Below are positions 46,074 through 58,698 of a stretch of 64,000 bases of DNA, in pieces. Origin of the DNA: Acanthopleura granulata (lineage: Eukaryota > Mollusca > Polyplacophora > Chitonida > Chitonidae); NCBI GenBank assembly GCA_016165875.1, contig JABBOT010000002.1:792001-856000 (forward strand), read 5' to 3'. The position numbers were made by a program, and so were the translations under genes. Position 1 is the first letter of the stretch, and every line of letters begins with the position of its first letter. The notes under the pieces were generated by a model. It was not told the DNA's origin and ran no database searches. It saw only the letters and a program-made list of their open reading frames with translations.

Positions 46074-49000
46074 CTGCACACAAAAATATATCATTTAATA
46101 TGAATAGGTGTAAATAGCCCCACTGAGCATTTAGTAAAACTGTAAAGTGATTAACTGAGGACCTCATAAGCACCCTTAATTATGCTCTAGGCATTTTGAG
46201 GAAACGTGTCTTGATCCAGCATACAGAAAGCAAACATTGCACCTAAAAACTGGAAATGTCACAATCACATCACACATGTTTAGCACACTATCGCCATTTC
46301 AGGCTGTGCTTTACCACACTCTGCACAACAGAGCAGGCGCAGTCAAGTTAGCACCCAGTCATGGATTAGTTAGCGGATTTTGTTGAGGCTGAAACTACTT
46401 GCAATGGATAACAAAGCGGCAAGGTTTTAAAGTAGCACTTTTTACTTAGCATTTCCTGTTTCCCCATTGTTTTGGCTACGAGTTACTGTGAAAGCATTGC
46501 ATTGCCGAGTTTTAATAGAAAGGATATTAAAAGTGGTATGCATGTCATCGCTAGATATTTCGTGAGATTCCACAAGACTCTCACAAACAAAAAATAGCAG
46601 CCATTTGTTTCTACGTCTTGAAACAGCAAGCAGAAGTTAAAAAATCATTGTCAGATATAGTATACCTTGTCGGGATGTCGGTTTCAGCACTGGTTAGTGA
46701 AGATCAATACCTCAAGGTTTAGCTGCTTGGCTTTACAGTAACTTTAACGTGGTTGGGTAATATTTTGGAAGCATGCAGTTTTTGTTGAGAGGTAAGTAGT
46801 TTTCGCCCAGTTACAAGTGTACTGCTTCCAGGTTCATGAAGCTGTGTTAGACTTAAGTCAATTTCTTAATAGGTGGTATTATTTCTGAACTTATATTTGA
46901 ACTTGATAGTGGAGTTTCCATTTCTTCATGAAACTACAAAACAACTCTTAGTATTAAAATAACAATTCCAATAGGTAAGTCTCAATATTAGCACATTAAA
47001 CGCTTCTGAATTTAAGGCTAAGTTTGACTGTAGCCTAACACAACTATGTGTTCTACAGTCAGGATTATGACTCTGTCAATTCAGAACTATGAAAACAGTG
47101 GACAAGGAGAATACAAGATCCTGGGGGATATATTTTTGGAAGGAGATTGTCCCCAAGAAATTTCAGTCTAGCTACAAGACAGGCAACACATGTTTACAAT
47201 GAAATAAGATGAACTGGCATTGCAGAAGTCCCTCGAGATCACAGTGGTTTTGGAGGAGAAAGGGTGGGGGCTCTCGCACCCAACAACAACAACACCACTG
47301 TTAACCTCCACGAAATCTTGGTAGTTTGCGAGAACCCTCACACTGTCTCTTCCAAATCTGTGACCTCTTTGACATGGCTGCAATGCTGATTCGGCTTGTA
47401 TAGGGGATTATTGTCGCTGTTAGTTCAATTTAATTGGATGATGAGCTCTATTTTCAACAATTCCTGATATTTACCTGCCTCAAGGTCACGAGATCCCAAC
47501 GTTCAATTTAACTGAACTAGTGTTGCAAAGGATCTTGGCTGCGATCTCTAACATGGGGACAGGCATAGATGACAGCCGAGGATTTATGCAAGTTAAAATT
47601 GTGGAATTTAAAAATGGCTTAGCATGGAGAAACTCCGCTCTTTGAAAATCCATGCAAAAAGAACCAAAGACATGCATGAACCAGGTAAATTTAAGATAAA
47701 CTATGTTCATCATGACATTCCCTGTTGTTCTATGCACATGCACATGCCTGGTTGACATTTATGCAAATTGACTGAAGGCATAGACTTGTTTAGTATGGAT
47801 GTAAATTTCAAGATATGACGTCATGGAAAGGCCAACCCACCCTAAGCATGCCCGCACTGTTTACACAGATTTAAAAAACATGGCAGCATGTGCCACCTGA
47901 CCATATTTTCAATTTCTGCTAAAATTGACACGAGAATGGTGCAGTCTTGCTAAGCAGCGATTGTGGCTAAATGTGCACAAATATTTCAGATTTCAAATTT
48001 AGGTGCTTTATGTGTATTCAGGGAGAATCCAACGTGCATACAACGGAACTGACCGAGGGGGTAGCTCCTGATAGCCTCTGTACTGACATCAGGTCCACAC
48101 AGCCCTCTGGCTATGGGTGGCCAGCGGTTCCGGCGTATCAGTATATATAAGCCATCCTTAGACTGTGGTCTCGGGCTATGTACATCACTCTGCATAGAAC
48201 ATGGTGGCAGTTCATTAAATCGAAGAATCAGCTTTTACTACTGAGAACCTAAGAAGTGGATGAACAACAAATATTCTACCACAACCTCAGCTTTACAACA
48301 AATCCTATGTTAATGTAAAGACAAGATTGGTGCAATAGTCCTAGTCGCTGATCCACTTCTCAAATGTTCACTGATATCAAGCTGTTCCTTCAATGAAATG
48401 ACGTCATTCTACCACATATTAGCAATCTCTGCTTAACAAATTCCCATCTCCCGAAATATTTCTGTGTGACGTCGCACAAATTTCGCCCTTCTGTTGCATA
48501 TCAATTTTACACCGCTCCTTCCCTACGTGACGAGACCAATGTGATTGTTGTTGTTGTTGTGAAACAAGTCTCAACAGCCGCATCACGTGAGCTGGTGAGT
48601 ACAATAATTTCAACATAGGTGAAGATTTTTGGCTACACTTACCAATTCCAAACTGACACAGAAAGAAACCTATAATATTTACGTTAAAGCTGACGACAAA
48701 TTCTAACTATGTCTTTCATTCTCAGTCCACCACGCGCGACTGAACTTGTCAGATTGATGCAAATCTGTTCTTGCACAACGATGCGAATAAAGGCAGGAAA
48801 TAGTCTACTGATATGGACACGGACTTGACAACTTTCGGAATATTTTCCGTTTCATTTTCTTCTTTAGCATAAATTAAGTCTGTTTCATTGGATTAAAATG
48901 TTGATATTTTATGTGAAGAACAAAAGTTATATTAATAATATAGGCTTTTTTTATTTTTTTTTTTATTTACAGGTTTTGACAAAGCCTCGTGCTATGTCGG

Positions 49001-50020
49001 TAGGGTCTGTAGGCATGCACGCCTGTAAGGTGTCATAAAGCCTATTTCTAAACAACCACAGATCTAGTCCGAGTAACGCAGTGCCACAGGCCAATGCGAA
49101 ACGAGAAGAGTACGTAGGCTTACAGCTGTTTGTTATCCACAGGTCGCGGTATATTATGATTCCCAAGATAGCCTGCTTGTAATAGGCATAAATTTACGCA
49201 ACGTAAATGTGACCAAAAAAAACAATTATTTTTTATTTCCTCCAAATTAAGTATATGGGAGGTAATTGTTTTGTCCATTGTCTGCCCACAATGTTATATA
49301 TGGATGAATGCCGATGTTTCCGTCTTGGAGATGGATGAGCAAAGCAAGACGATAACAAATGTCAAGCAGTCATGGTTACATATGAAAATCACGGGCGGGT
49401 TTAGCGAAAAAAAAATTAGGATAAGGGTTGGGGGGGGGGGCGCATATATAGGTCCTTTTGTCACAGTCCGACAGGCGAGATCTTCGTTATATCAAGCCAA
49501 GCACTCCGTGTATGGCTACGTGCCTATCACTCCGTATAGGCGAAGTGTCTGACTTGATAAATAAAGATGGACAGGCGATGATGATGATGGTTTCAGCAAA
49601 AAGTGTTGCGACAATTTCTACCCTCGAAGCCATGCTAAATTAAATTTTGCTAGCAGGACTTTCCGTGAAGTAAATTTTGTCATACTACAAACACCTCTTC
49701 GAAACTACAGTTGGAGTTCAAGTTGTTTTAAGGCGATTAAATAGGGAGAGAAATAATGCATTCGCATGTGTTGAGAGGTGATACTTTTAAATGAGCTTAC
49801 TGCATGCAACGCATATATTTTATCCCGAAAATTTTTACGACACGAACTTGCACATTTGCTTTTTAGCAGTTTCTGCTATACTTAGGTTATTCTTCTGTCT
49901 GAAGATGTGCATAAAAGATGTGTTCTGTATAGATTATAATAAATGTTCCCAAAATACCATAAATGGGTTCTCAGCCAAATCGGAGCACTGAGATATATGA
50001 AGAGTGCCAAGCCCTTAAAG
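46074..50020. other. Intergenic, no protein gene recognised
   Basis: Low-complexity AT-rich sequence with a TTGTTGTTGTTG run near 48545. A TATATATAA motif near 48142 and a strong minus-strand donor near 48652 are the only promoter- or exon-like signals. A poly-G run lies at 49430-49441. Confidence 0.4.
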
Positions 50021-50352
50021 AGCATGGTGAATAAACTTTCTAGACAATTAAACGTACGAAGTCCAAGTGTAAAAGTCTGTCCTCGTAATTTAGGCGAGCG
50101 TTCCGGGGCCGCCCAGGTAGTAAGGTGAGGGAGTCCAGTGGCCGTGTAGGCCCCGGAAGCTCCATGACCCTTGCCCGCGAAAGATTGCCATTTTGGGGCA
50201 CTGTGGCTTGGGATCTGAATATCGAGCCATTAAATGATATGGTGAATAAACTTTGTAATAGATTGAAAGTGGGGGCTCGGGTGTGAAAGTCTATTCCATT
50301 ATGCTAGGCGAGTATCCGGGGGCCGCTTAATAAGACCCCGGAAGCTCCGCCA
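50021..50352 (+). repeat. Direct duplication of a ~125-bp unit
   Basis: ATGGTGAATAAACTTT, GTGTAAAAGTCTGTCC / GTGTGAAAGTCTATTCC, AGGCGAG, CCGGGGCCGC / CGGGGGCCGC and GACCCCGGAAGCTCC-like ends occur in the same order at 50021-50161 and 50231-50352. Confidence 0.6.
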
Positions 50353-52460
50353 CAAAAATGACCAATTTACAAGATGAAAATCACGGATCCGAGTTTTGAA
50401 GTCACGATTCCGAGTTTAAAATGATCGTGAACAACAGTGACTAACTGGGCGCAAGCACATCCAGATTGACGGAACTGGATACATATGCTTCAAATGGCAG
50501 AAAAATAGAACATGATCAACTGCTGAGTCCTTTAGGTTGACAAAAAAAAACAAAAACAAAAACAAAAAAAAGCAGCCTGATTGGATGCTCTGATATGCTT
50601 CCAGTAGCTCTTATCTGCCTGTAGTCGCAGAAACGAACTTTTGCTCCCAGTTGTCAATCAAACTACCCTGGCTCTCAACCAGCGGATGTTCCCAGTAGCT
50701 TCCGATTGCTCCAAGTCGTTAAAAACCTAGTCGCCCCGAGGGATCATAGATAAAAACAATAATTGCAGTATACTTATATGGTGGTTTACACTGAATAAGG
50801 AATGAGTTCACAAAGAAAAGTTTCTGGTCTTCTGGTGGGGCTGTTCAAGGGTTGAGTGGAACGGAAGGGATTCTTAACTGATGTCATGATTAGCGAAGTA
50901 TGTACTGCGTAATAAAAAAATTCTTTAATTAGCATTTTTTTTCCAAATTATATTTTCATCTTTTCTGTGTAGTCCTACACATCATTTTCTTCTTCCATGC
51001 TGTGGGGGGGGGGGCACGACCCCTCTGACCCCTCTGTAGATCAGCCCCTGCAGAATTGTAATATTTCTATACATGTTGTATAGGGGTTTCACACATGCAT
51101 TTCAGGATCAATGCCCCAGATCATGGCCTATTTGCTTTCTGAAGCTGTCTGACTTTTGACTTTCTCAAGTTTCTCTTCTGATCTCCTTGCAAGGAGCTCT
51201 TCCAAATTTACAGATGTGTGTGCATGTGGGGGGGGGGGGAGGGCGCCTGTCATATCCGTGATATATCGACTGTCCGAACAAATTTCAGACAATTTACAAA
51301 TTAGCAGGTTTAACACCAGATCCAAGGTACGTGTATATATAATTTCTCTGAAATGTTCTTAATGTGAGAAGGTTTTACATGTACTAAATTTGCTTAGTAT
51401 GCACGCTTGACCTATGGACATGATTTCCATTGTGCACCCATAACGGTGTACTATATTACCACTAAAGGGTTTCATAAGCAAGATTAGTTTTCAGACAGGC
51501 AAATGAAATGGCGTGAAGCTAAACAGTTAAAAATAATGATTGTATGCCAGCACTTGAATCGGACATGTTGGCCTCTGTACAAGTTTTAAAAGATGACTCA
51601 TAGAGGCACCGGTGCAATCAATTTTACTGGAAGTCTTAAGCAGAGCAAAAGCTCTGACTGCTATACCCCATCCCCATTTCCCTCCACCACCAATTGCCCG
51701 GGTGTTTTGTTAATCAGTAAGAGCCTGAAGGGATTTCCAAGTTACCAACTGAAGCACTGGAAAGACAGCTTATTGATGTTAAACAGTGTTAGTTCTTCAA
51801 GTTAACGCTATAACCCTGCTCCTTTTGTACTTGGAACAAAATGCCTAATCAGGAAATTGTTGTCCAGTTTGTAAGCGACCTGTCTGGGCCACTTTCGTCC
51901 GGATTTCACAACACTATTCACCCAAAGATGCACTCCCAATCATCACTGAAACGCCCTCTGGCGACGACAGGCGGGCTCAAGAAGATGGATTGTCTTTGAG
52001 TGGCTGGTTGACTGGCCAATCAAATGCTCTTGTAATTTTGGCTGTGTTCATGATGGCGCCAGGAAAGTTTCAACAACCAGACTCGATCCACAGACGGAGA
52101 AAAGTGACGGTACAATTGAATGCAGGAATTATATTGCAACCCAGACGAAAGCTGTTTCCACAAATACGGAGAATTACTTAAAACACCTTAAAAACACTTC
52201 TTCATTGGGCGACCAGAAAATCGTATTGCCATGATTAAATGGGGCAAAACGGGTGTTCTGTATTATGACAAGGGGACAAGACAAAGGACTTCAGAAAATA
52301 AACTGACAATTTTAAAGTTGAACGGCGTCGCTTAGTCGTGGCAGTTGCCATTGGTAAACCGCATCTCGGTATAATTGCATCTTTGGCCATTACAATGACT
52401 GGCGACTAGGCGGGACATCAATTTTTGCGCTGTCTGTCGGGCCAATTTGCGGAAAGCTCC
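50353..52460. other. Intergenic upstream of the secreted-protein gene
   Basis: No gene recognised. Contains A-rich runs near 50541-50570, two G runs near 51003 and 51230, and no SINE A copy. Confidence 0.4.
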
Positions 52461-52467
52461 GTAAAAG

Positions 52468-52475
52468 TATATAAA
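52468..52475 (+). promoter_or_regulatory. TATA box of the secreted four-Cys protein gene
   Basis: TATATAAA lies about 30 nt before the putative transcription start near 52498-52500 and ~108 nt before the strong donor at 52576. The spacing fits a TATA-driven promoter with a short noncoding first exon. Confidence 0.5.
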
Positions 52476-52499
52476 CTGAACCAGTCCGCTGACTACTTC

Positions 52500-52576
52500 G
52501 CTACTGCAACAATTCCGTATAGGGCTGACCGAAGTCCAAGACTGTGACTGTTTCACGAAACCTCGAGAGCCTCAAG
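52500..52576 (+). other. Noncoding first exon (5' UTR) of the secreted four-Cys protein gene
   Basis: It begins about 30 nt after the TATA box and ends at CTCAAG/GTAAGATG, a near-consensus donor. The next acceptor (TATTTCAG, ending at 52803) abuts the ATG at 52804, so the whole 5' UTR would come from this exon. The 5' end is approximate. Confidence 0.45.
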
Positions 52577-52803
52577 GTAAGATGTTACGAACGTCTATAC
52601 TTAGCATGGCACATAAACTGCCAATCCCTGAGACGAGGCATGGTATGATTCTTGATAAAAGATTCACATATAGTGGGTAAAGTGTATACGACCACTTCAG
52701 TTGACATTTTTACACAGGCAAAGGGTTTAATTTTTCCCCACAAACGCATAGGCCTACTCCTATATATGTCCACCATCACGGCCTGTTGTTTTATCTATTT
52801 CAG

Positions 52804-55133
52804 ATGGCTTGTGGACTGCGATCTCATGGCATGGTGCTAATGACCATCATGGTAACCTGGGCATTTACACTGGCAATCGTGGAGGGATCAACAACAACTA
52901 GAGTGAGTAGCACGTACACCAATGTGACTTATTCCTCAGTATGCCTGTACAGTGCATTTTCTTTACAAGGCTTCATGGATGATTTTCTGGAGTTATGGAT
53001 AAGTAAAAAGCGGTTGTACTTTTGTATATGTGCTCTCTGAAAATAATTGTGTACAAAAGATGTGTACCACAGGTACACGTTAATTGTAAGAAACTTTCAC
53101 AGGAACACCAATGTATCAATGTGCATAGGACATCCTTGTGTAACTGCACTTTCTGTGTGTACCAAATTGTGTACATATGGTTCATATCTCTTTTACCTGT
53201 CGAGCTACACAAACAGATGCATGGTACGAAACAGTAATCAGCTTTTTGTTAGTAGGCTACAGGTATGTAGAAAAGGATGCTGTCAGTACATTTTTTTTAC
53301 ACATTTGAAAGTATGATGTAGCTGTTAAGGCTATTGCATTATAGTAGATGTTTGGGGTTCACGAAAATGCTGAGACGCATCATTTTTGAAAGCTTCCTGA
53401 AAATGAGGTTCTGATTACTTTTGTAAGGAAAATATTTTAGCCATTCTATGATTTCGTAACTTTCGTGCATATGTTGCCTATAGGTTATTAGTATCCCCTT
53501 TATTTAAAGTTGCGAGATTTACCCGGAATGATCAAATCATTCCACTTTTATCCGAATCTCCATTCATGTTCTTAAATGGTACGAGTCAGTTATCTGCTCA
53601 TTCCCGACTGTCGATCCTCTGTCTGCAAGGAATTATGTCCACAAGATTTTGACGATGTCTAACGGTGGTTTTTTTGTTGTACGTACGATTTGATGTCTAA
53701 TGCAAAGTCACTTTAAACATGTATGTTATACATCTAAAGGTATTATAGGATTGGTCTCCAGTAATAATAAAATAATGTAATTTGGCATCATTTAGTACAG
53801 ACCAGTTGATAACAGAACAGGCTTTATTCGGAATCACGACCATCCGCAGGTTGCTGGCAGAGCTGCTATGTATGATTACCGTTGATAACTGAAGCCTTAG
53901 GTTTCACCGTTTATTTATACTGACAATTTCCACCAAGCTGTTGTACAGGACTATGTAGGCTTACCGTTGTTGTCTGAATCATTCGATTTCCCCCTTTGTT
54001 CTTTATTCTTATTTACAGGAACTCGTAGGCTTTGGGAGAATTCCGAATCTTTTGGATAAGCTCTTATTTCACCCTTTATTCTTATTTACAGAAACCCATT
54101 TAGGCAGGGAGAGAATGCCGGATCTGGTGGATAACCTCTTATTTCACCCTTTATTCCCACTTACAGGAACCTGTAGGCCTGGAGAGAATGCTGGACCTGG
54201 TGGATAACCTCTTTTTTCACCTTTCATCCCCATTTACAGGAACCTGTAGGCCTGGAGAGAATGCCGGATATGGTGGATAACCTTTTATTTCACCCTTTAT
54301 TCCCACTTACAGGAACTTGTATGCCTGAAGGTAATGTCGGATATGGTGGATAACCTTTTATTTCACCCTTTATTCCCACTTACAGGAACTTATATGCCTG
54401 GAGGTAATGCCGGATATGGTGGATAACCTCTTATTTCACCCTTTATTCCCACTTACAGGAACTTGTAGGCCTGGAGGTAATGCCGGATGTGGTGGATAAT
54501 TTTTTATTTCATCCTTTACTCCTACTTCACTGATGGATAACCTCTTATTTCATCCTTTATTCCTATTTACAGGAGCCTGTAGGCCTGGAGGGAATGCCGG
54601 ACCTGGTGGATAGCAATGGTGAAGCTCTGGTTACTGGTACCGTAACTACCTCAGCTCCGGACGACCACGAAATCAACTGCCATTTTGTTCTACACAAGGT
54701 ATGTATGATCTGACATATTGTGTATGCTGGTGTGTATAAATATATATATTAATTACTCGAGTATTGACCTGGAACAGACCTATATGCAGATTTCGATATG
54801 TTTTAGCGAATATAGCAATGAACCGGGCTGTGGGCCCTAGTTTATTAATACTAATATTGATAAATAAAGAAGAAAAAATATGTTTGGATTTTTAACTTGT
54901 GTTTAGTTGAATATGACCGAAATTATAATGAAAAAATAACGTTGAAAGCGACGTTAAACCTCATAGAAACAAACTAAATAATGATAAAAATGTTACAATT
55001 CTTTAACTTGTTTCAGCGATCCAATATTGGCGGAAGGTGCATGAGCTTGGGATACCAGGGGATTAAAACCTGTGTAGCAAGCATCATATACCTGGATGCC
55101 GGCAATGCTGACTGTATGAACCTGGAACAGTAA
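52804..55133 (+). CDS. Small secreted four-cysteine protein, unrecognised (3 coding exons)
   Basis: Coding exons 52804-52902, 54573-54698 and 55017-55133 (stop TAA 55131-55133), all joined in phase 0, give 113 aa. The ATG sits directly on a 3' splice site. The N-terminal ~28 residues are a signal peptide with a hydrophobic core (VLMTIMVTWAFTLAIVEG). The predicted mature part has four cysteines (INCHF, GRCMSL, KTCVAS, ADCMN), enough for two disulfides. A Lys-Arg pair (LHK/RSN) falls exactly on the second coding junction and could be a convertase site that would release a C-terminal peptide of ~38 residues. I do not recognise the family; a cytokine-like, hormone-like or structural secreted peptide are all possible. 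The intron before the second coding exon is dominated by a 73-bp array built from that exon's own acceptor. All donors and acceptors are canonical, which is the main support for the model. Confidence 0.6.
53832..53865 (-). mobile_element. SINE family A remnant
   Basis: Only CACGACCATCCGCAGGTTGC and TGGCAGAGC survive. Confidence 0.5.
53990..54572 (+). repeat. 73-bp tandem array built from a splice acceptor and exon start
   Basis: AG dinucleotides of successive acceptor copies end at 54018, 54091, 54166, 54239, 54312, 54385 and 54458, before the real one at 54572. Spacing is 73 bp in all but one of the first six intervals, then 114 bp. Each copy has the tract TTTATTCCCACTTACAG, then GAACCTGTAGGCCTGGAG and ATGCCGGATATGGTGGATAA, the start of the coding exon. 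Confidence 0.92.
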
Positions 55134-56705
55134 AATGGCAATGTTGACGGCGTGAAACAACAAGGCAATGTTGGACCAGCAATAGGACAATGCAAACTGC
55201 TTAAACGTGACAATGTGGAGTGTTTTCATAAATCAGTAATGTGACAAATAGAATGTGGAGTATAAACGGGTAAGCCAAATAACAGGGTATATAATGCGGG
55301 CTGTGCATTGATCCAGTATATATTTAATGCGGCAACGACGACTCCGTGAACCTGTAATGCGCCGTATAATGATGGCTTTATTTACTTTATTTAAACATTC
55401 CCTTGTCTTTACTGATCTTAGATGTTGATGTATTGTCTGGAAAGTAATATATGTTTTGTGAGACTCCTGATTTTTCATGGTGTGCTCTGTTTATGGGTAC
55501 ATATCTTGATCAAACTCACATGCAGTCGCTATAGTCACCATACGCACAACAGTCCGCAATACCAATATTGTCTATCGTAAACTATTAAAGCGTATGTATT
55601 TGCAATAGGCTGTAGTCTCGATGTGGACTTAATGTAGCAGTGTTTAGGTATTTTTTATCGTACATATAACAATACCAAATCAAGGGTGTGGTCCTAGGAT
55701 TTTACGTTGTTACTAAGGAATCTGTGTACCTGAAGTAGCACGTGTAACACATAAGTGTCTTATTTTGTTTTTTGCTTTTCTTTATTTTACAAGTACGTGG
55801 AAAGACCAGTCTAATTAAAGGATATTTTATTTAACCATGAGTTCTTTCAAAAAGCAGTTTCTTTCGCAAAGAATTTGTCCAAAGACCTATATACAAATCT
55901 AGACCGTGGCTCTAGCCATCTCATTGCATGGACGTTCTCTTGTCTAATTTTACGTAAAGGGGAACCATTCTCACGTAAAGTAAACTACTTCGGGCCTACA
56001 GGCTGTGAAGTCTACATTGATCATTCCTGCCTTTGGGATGATGTTTCGTGAACAAAGTGGTAACCTATAAAATTGCCAGAGAACGGAAGTCAGTATAGTG
56101 CTTGCATATCAGCCGCCATTACCCGGGAACGGTACTCCATTCGTTCGTATCAATGGGTGTATGTATATGGGGGTGGAACTACCATTTTATGAACATAGAG
56201 TATATGGAGACAGAAATTAAATTTCAACTCACAAGTTTGTACACTCGCTCGTAGAATTTGTCACAAAAGTTGTTACACTCATTAGATTAATAATCCTCCC
56301 GTGGAAGTCTTCAGTGTGGTTATTTCAGAGCTTTATAATGTATTGTTGCTATACAAAAAGCTCTTTTCGCATTGTTTATCAGTTGCCTTGGCTGGGTGTT
56401 CAGCTATAGCTTTGTGTACTTGTCATTTTGTATATGATTTATGGTTAGGAGATGTATTATATAGAGGCTTCTCAGGGCTGTGTAGATGTCGTGCAATAAT
56501 AAATATTGTGGTAAATATATGTTCTCTGTCGGTCGTGTTTTATCTATATAGTAAACCTCAGAATTTATAGTCTTGGACATTTTTCTACTCGTATTGTGAT
56601 GGAAGCATGAAAAAGCTTATCTATGATTGGGGAATCAGAGAACAGGACTTAATTTTGTTGTTAAACCTCATGCATACCCAAGAATTATTTTTTCACTTAA
56701 ACCTT
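55134..56705. other. 3' flank of the secreted-protein gene and intergenic sequence
   Basis: The 3' UTR presumably lies at the start; ATTAAA at 55584-55589 is a possible polyadenylation signal. No gene recognised. Confidence 0.35.
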
Positions 56706-56830
56706 ATATTTATTTATTTGATTGTTGCTTAACGCAATATTCAAAGCTTTGTCACGATGGTGTACAGATTCATGGGTGGGCGAAACGTGAGTGCCCGGGG
56801 GTAAACCGCCGATCTTTGGCAAGTTATATA
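56706..56830 (-). mobile_element. Diverged SINE A-like subfamily copy
   Basis: TATTTATTTATTTGATTGTT, GCTTAACGCAATATTCAAAG, TTTGTCACGATGG and GATCTTTGGCAAGTT. Resembles 30358-30470 more than typical family A. Confidence 0.5.
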
Positions 56831-56904
56831 CTGACGAACATACATGCAACATATTGGCATGTATGCATGTATGCTTGGATTTTTACGTCGTGCTCAGCAA
56901 TTTT

Positions 56905-57175
56905 TCAGTCAGATGTCGAGGAGGGGTCACTAGAATGTAGATATGCTGTGCCTCCTTGTGACAGAGCTAGTCCATGCCGCCAAAGTGCTGCCGCTTCTGG
57001 AGCGTCGTGCCGAAGACACCAGACATGACACCGGGCCAACCAGTCCTGTTCTAACCTCCCAGTGCCGAGCGCCAAGCGAGGCAGCAACATGTACCATTTT
57101 TAAAGTCTTTGGTATGGCCCTACCCGGGATTGATCCCGGATCTCCCGACCTCGAGGCGGAAGCTCTGACCTCCAT
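56905..57175 (+). mobile_element. SINE-like family B, most complete copy
   Basis: CCTCCTTGTGACAGAGC, TGCTGCCGCTTCTGGAGCGT, CGTGCCGAAGACACCAGACA, GAGCGCCAAGCGAGGCAGCA, TACCATTTTTAAAGTCTTTG, then GGGATTGATCCCGGATCTCC and CGACCTCGAGGCGG. The last part resembles an inverted tRNA-type box B. Confidence 0.7.
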
Positions 57176-58698
57176 ATTGATGGAAGACATGATTTTCAAC
57201 GAACATTATAGATCGCGCAAACGTCGTCGTCGGCCCCTTACACTTCTTGTCCCTGTCCAAAACCGGATTTATTTCCTCACAAATATGTCTTCTAGCGATT
57301 GGAAGGAGATCGGTGGATCTATAAGGCCTTTAATAGGGTCTCCAGGGTATTCCAGAATATTCTTTCTTATGGAGTTATGCACTAAAACAAAGTCTCCAAG
57401 AGATAACGTGGTCTATTTTAATTGGTACATTGTAGTGCGTTATATGGCTTCTGGACTTGGGGTTATAGTGCGTCACGTTCTCCAATCGACTCTGCAGCCA
57501 TAAAATATAAATACAGTGTATTATTTTTTCTCGTCTTCTAATGAAGTAAGTCATTAAAAGGCCATTAGTGTCATACCGACCGGCAATTAAATTGATACTG
57601 GACCCAAACTGGAAAGCAAAGGGTAAAAGTCCCACATGAGCAAATGAATTTAGAAGTGTGTTCCATGGATAGGAGAACACCAAATAGCTGCCATAGGTGG
57701 GCGTGGATAACTGTTTAGTTCTCGCTGAAAAATAGTTCCTCTACCTAACCTATACAGAAACATTCGACGTTCACAAGCAAGGTAAATCCATATATCTGTT
57801 TATCTCTAAAAAGTCAAGCTGAAATTATTTTTTATTTTTTTCAACATGAAAATCTATATGACTTTTTTCGATGTCACCGGTATTCAAAATGGCAAAAGTC
57901 GTAAAGCTTTATTTATTTTAACCAAACATCACTTTCATTATTTACTGAGTAACTGGAATTAATAATTTCTTCCTCGATCAGCTTGATATTAAACATAGTT
58001 TTTTGTGCATACATATATAGTCGCATGGACGTTTTGAAAAAGTGTTAAATAATTTAAGGGTTCCAATGAATAGACAAAACATCCCGATGTATTATAAGGA
58101 TGGTTTCTGCTCGATTAAGGCTCGAGGTAATTGGCATATTTTCTTCTGAGTTCCGAGATCATACATATATTAATTCATCTACTACTCAGTAAAAATATTG
58201 TACACGTAACATGTGTACGCAATGTTCCTATCCAAAAGACCACGCTTTGTTCTTAAATGGAGGTGTTTCCAAGATGTTTCAAATCAAATCGTATGATGTT
58301 TTACAGCTATAAAATAATTTTTGATTTGAGAGACAGTTACATACATTGTGTATACGCTTTTGTTTCGACAACTGTAAATAAAAAACAGAGATGAGGCACA
58401 AACATGCTCTAATTTAAATAACACTGTAAATTTAATACATAGCCTAGCCCTAACAGAACCATATAAATTATGTGCATGTTTACTGGTTATCGGAGTTGCT
58501 TTGCGTTTTAATGTTGAACTACATCATTTCAATTCTTCAGGCTTTAACATATTGCAATGGTAATATTAGAAATATTAACCATCATCTTTTGAAGACAAGG
58601 TGCTTGTTACGAAATATCGTAAACATGCAGATATGTTGCAAAAGTGTCACAGAAATGGTGTTTTCATGGCGAATATCAAACATCTGTTTTTAGTTGAG
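57176..58698. other. Intergenic upstream of the C-type lectin gene
   Basis: AT-rich, no gene recognised. The lectin promoter should lie near the end; no distinct TATA box was identified. Confidence 0.35.

Noticed and set aside
48963..49166. Minus-strand 67-residue frame with a hydrophobic stretch
   Set aside because: Superficially like a small membrane protein, but no family resemblance, promoter or splice evidence.
51128..51325. Minus-strand frame ending in a Glu/Lys-rich helix-like tail
   Set aside because: Could be a terminal exon, but the preceding sequence is a C run without a credible acceptor and no upstream exons were found.
56943..57503. 186-residue plus-strand open frame
   Set aside because: Most of it is the family B repeat, and the same translated string appears in other copies; no domain.
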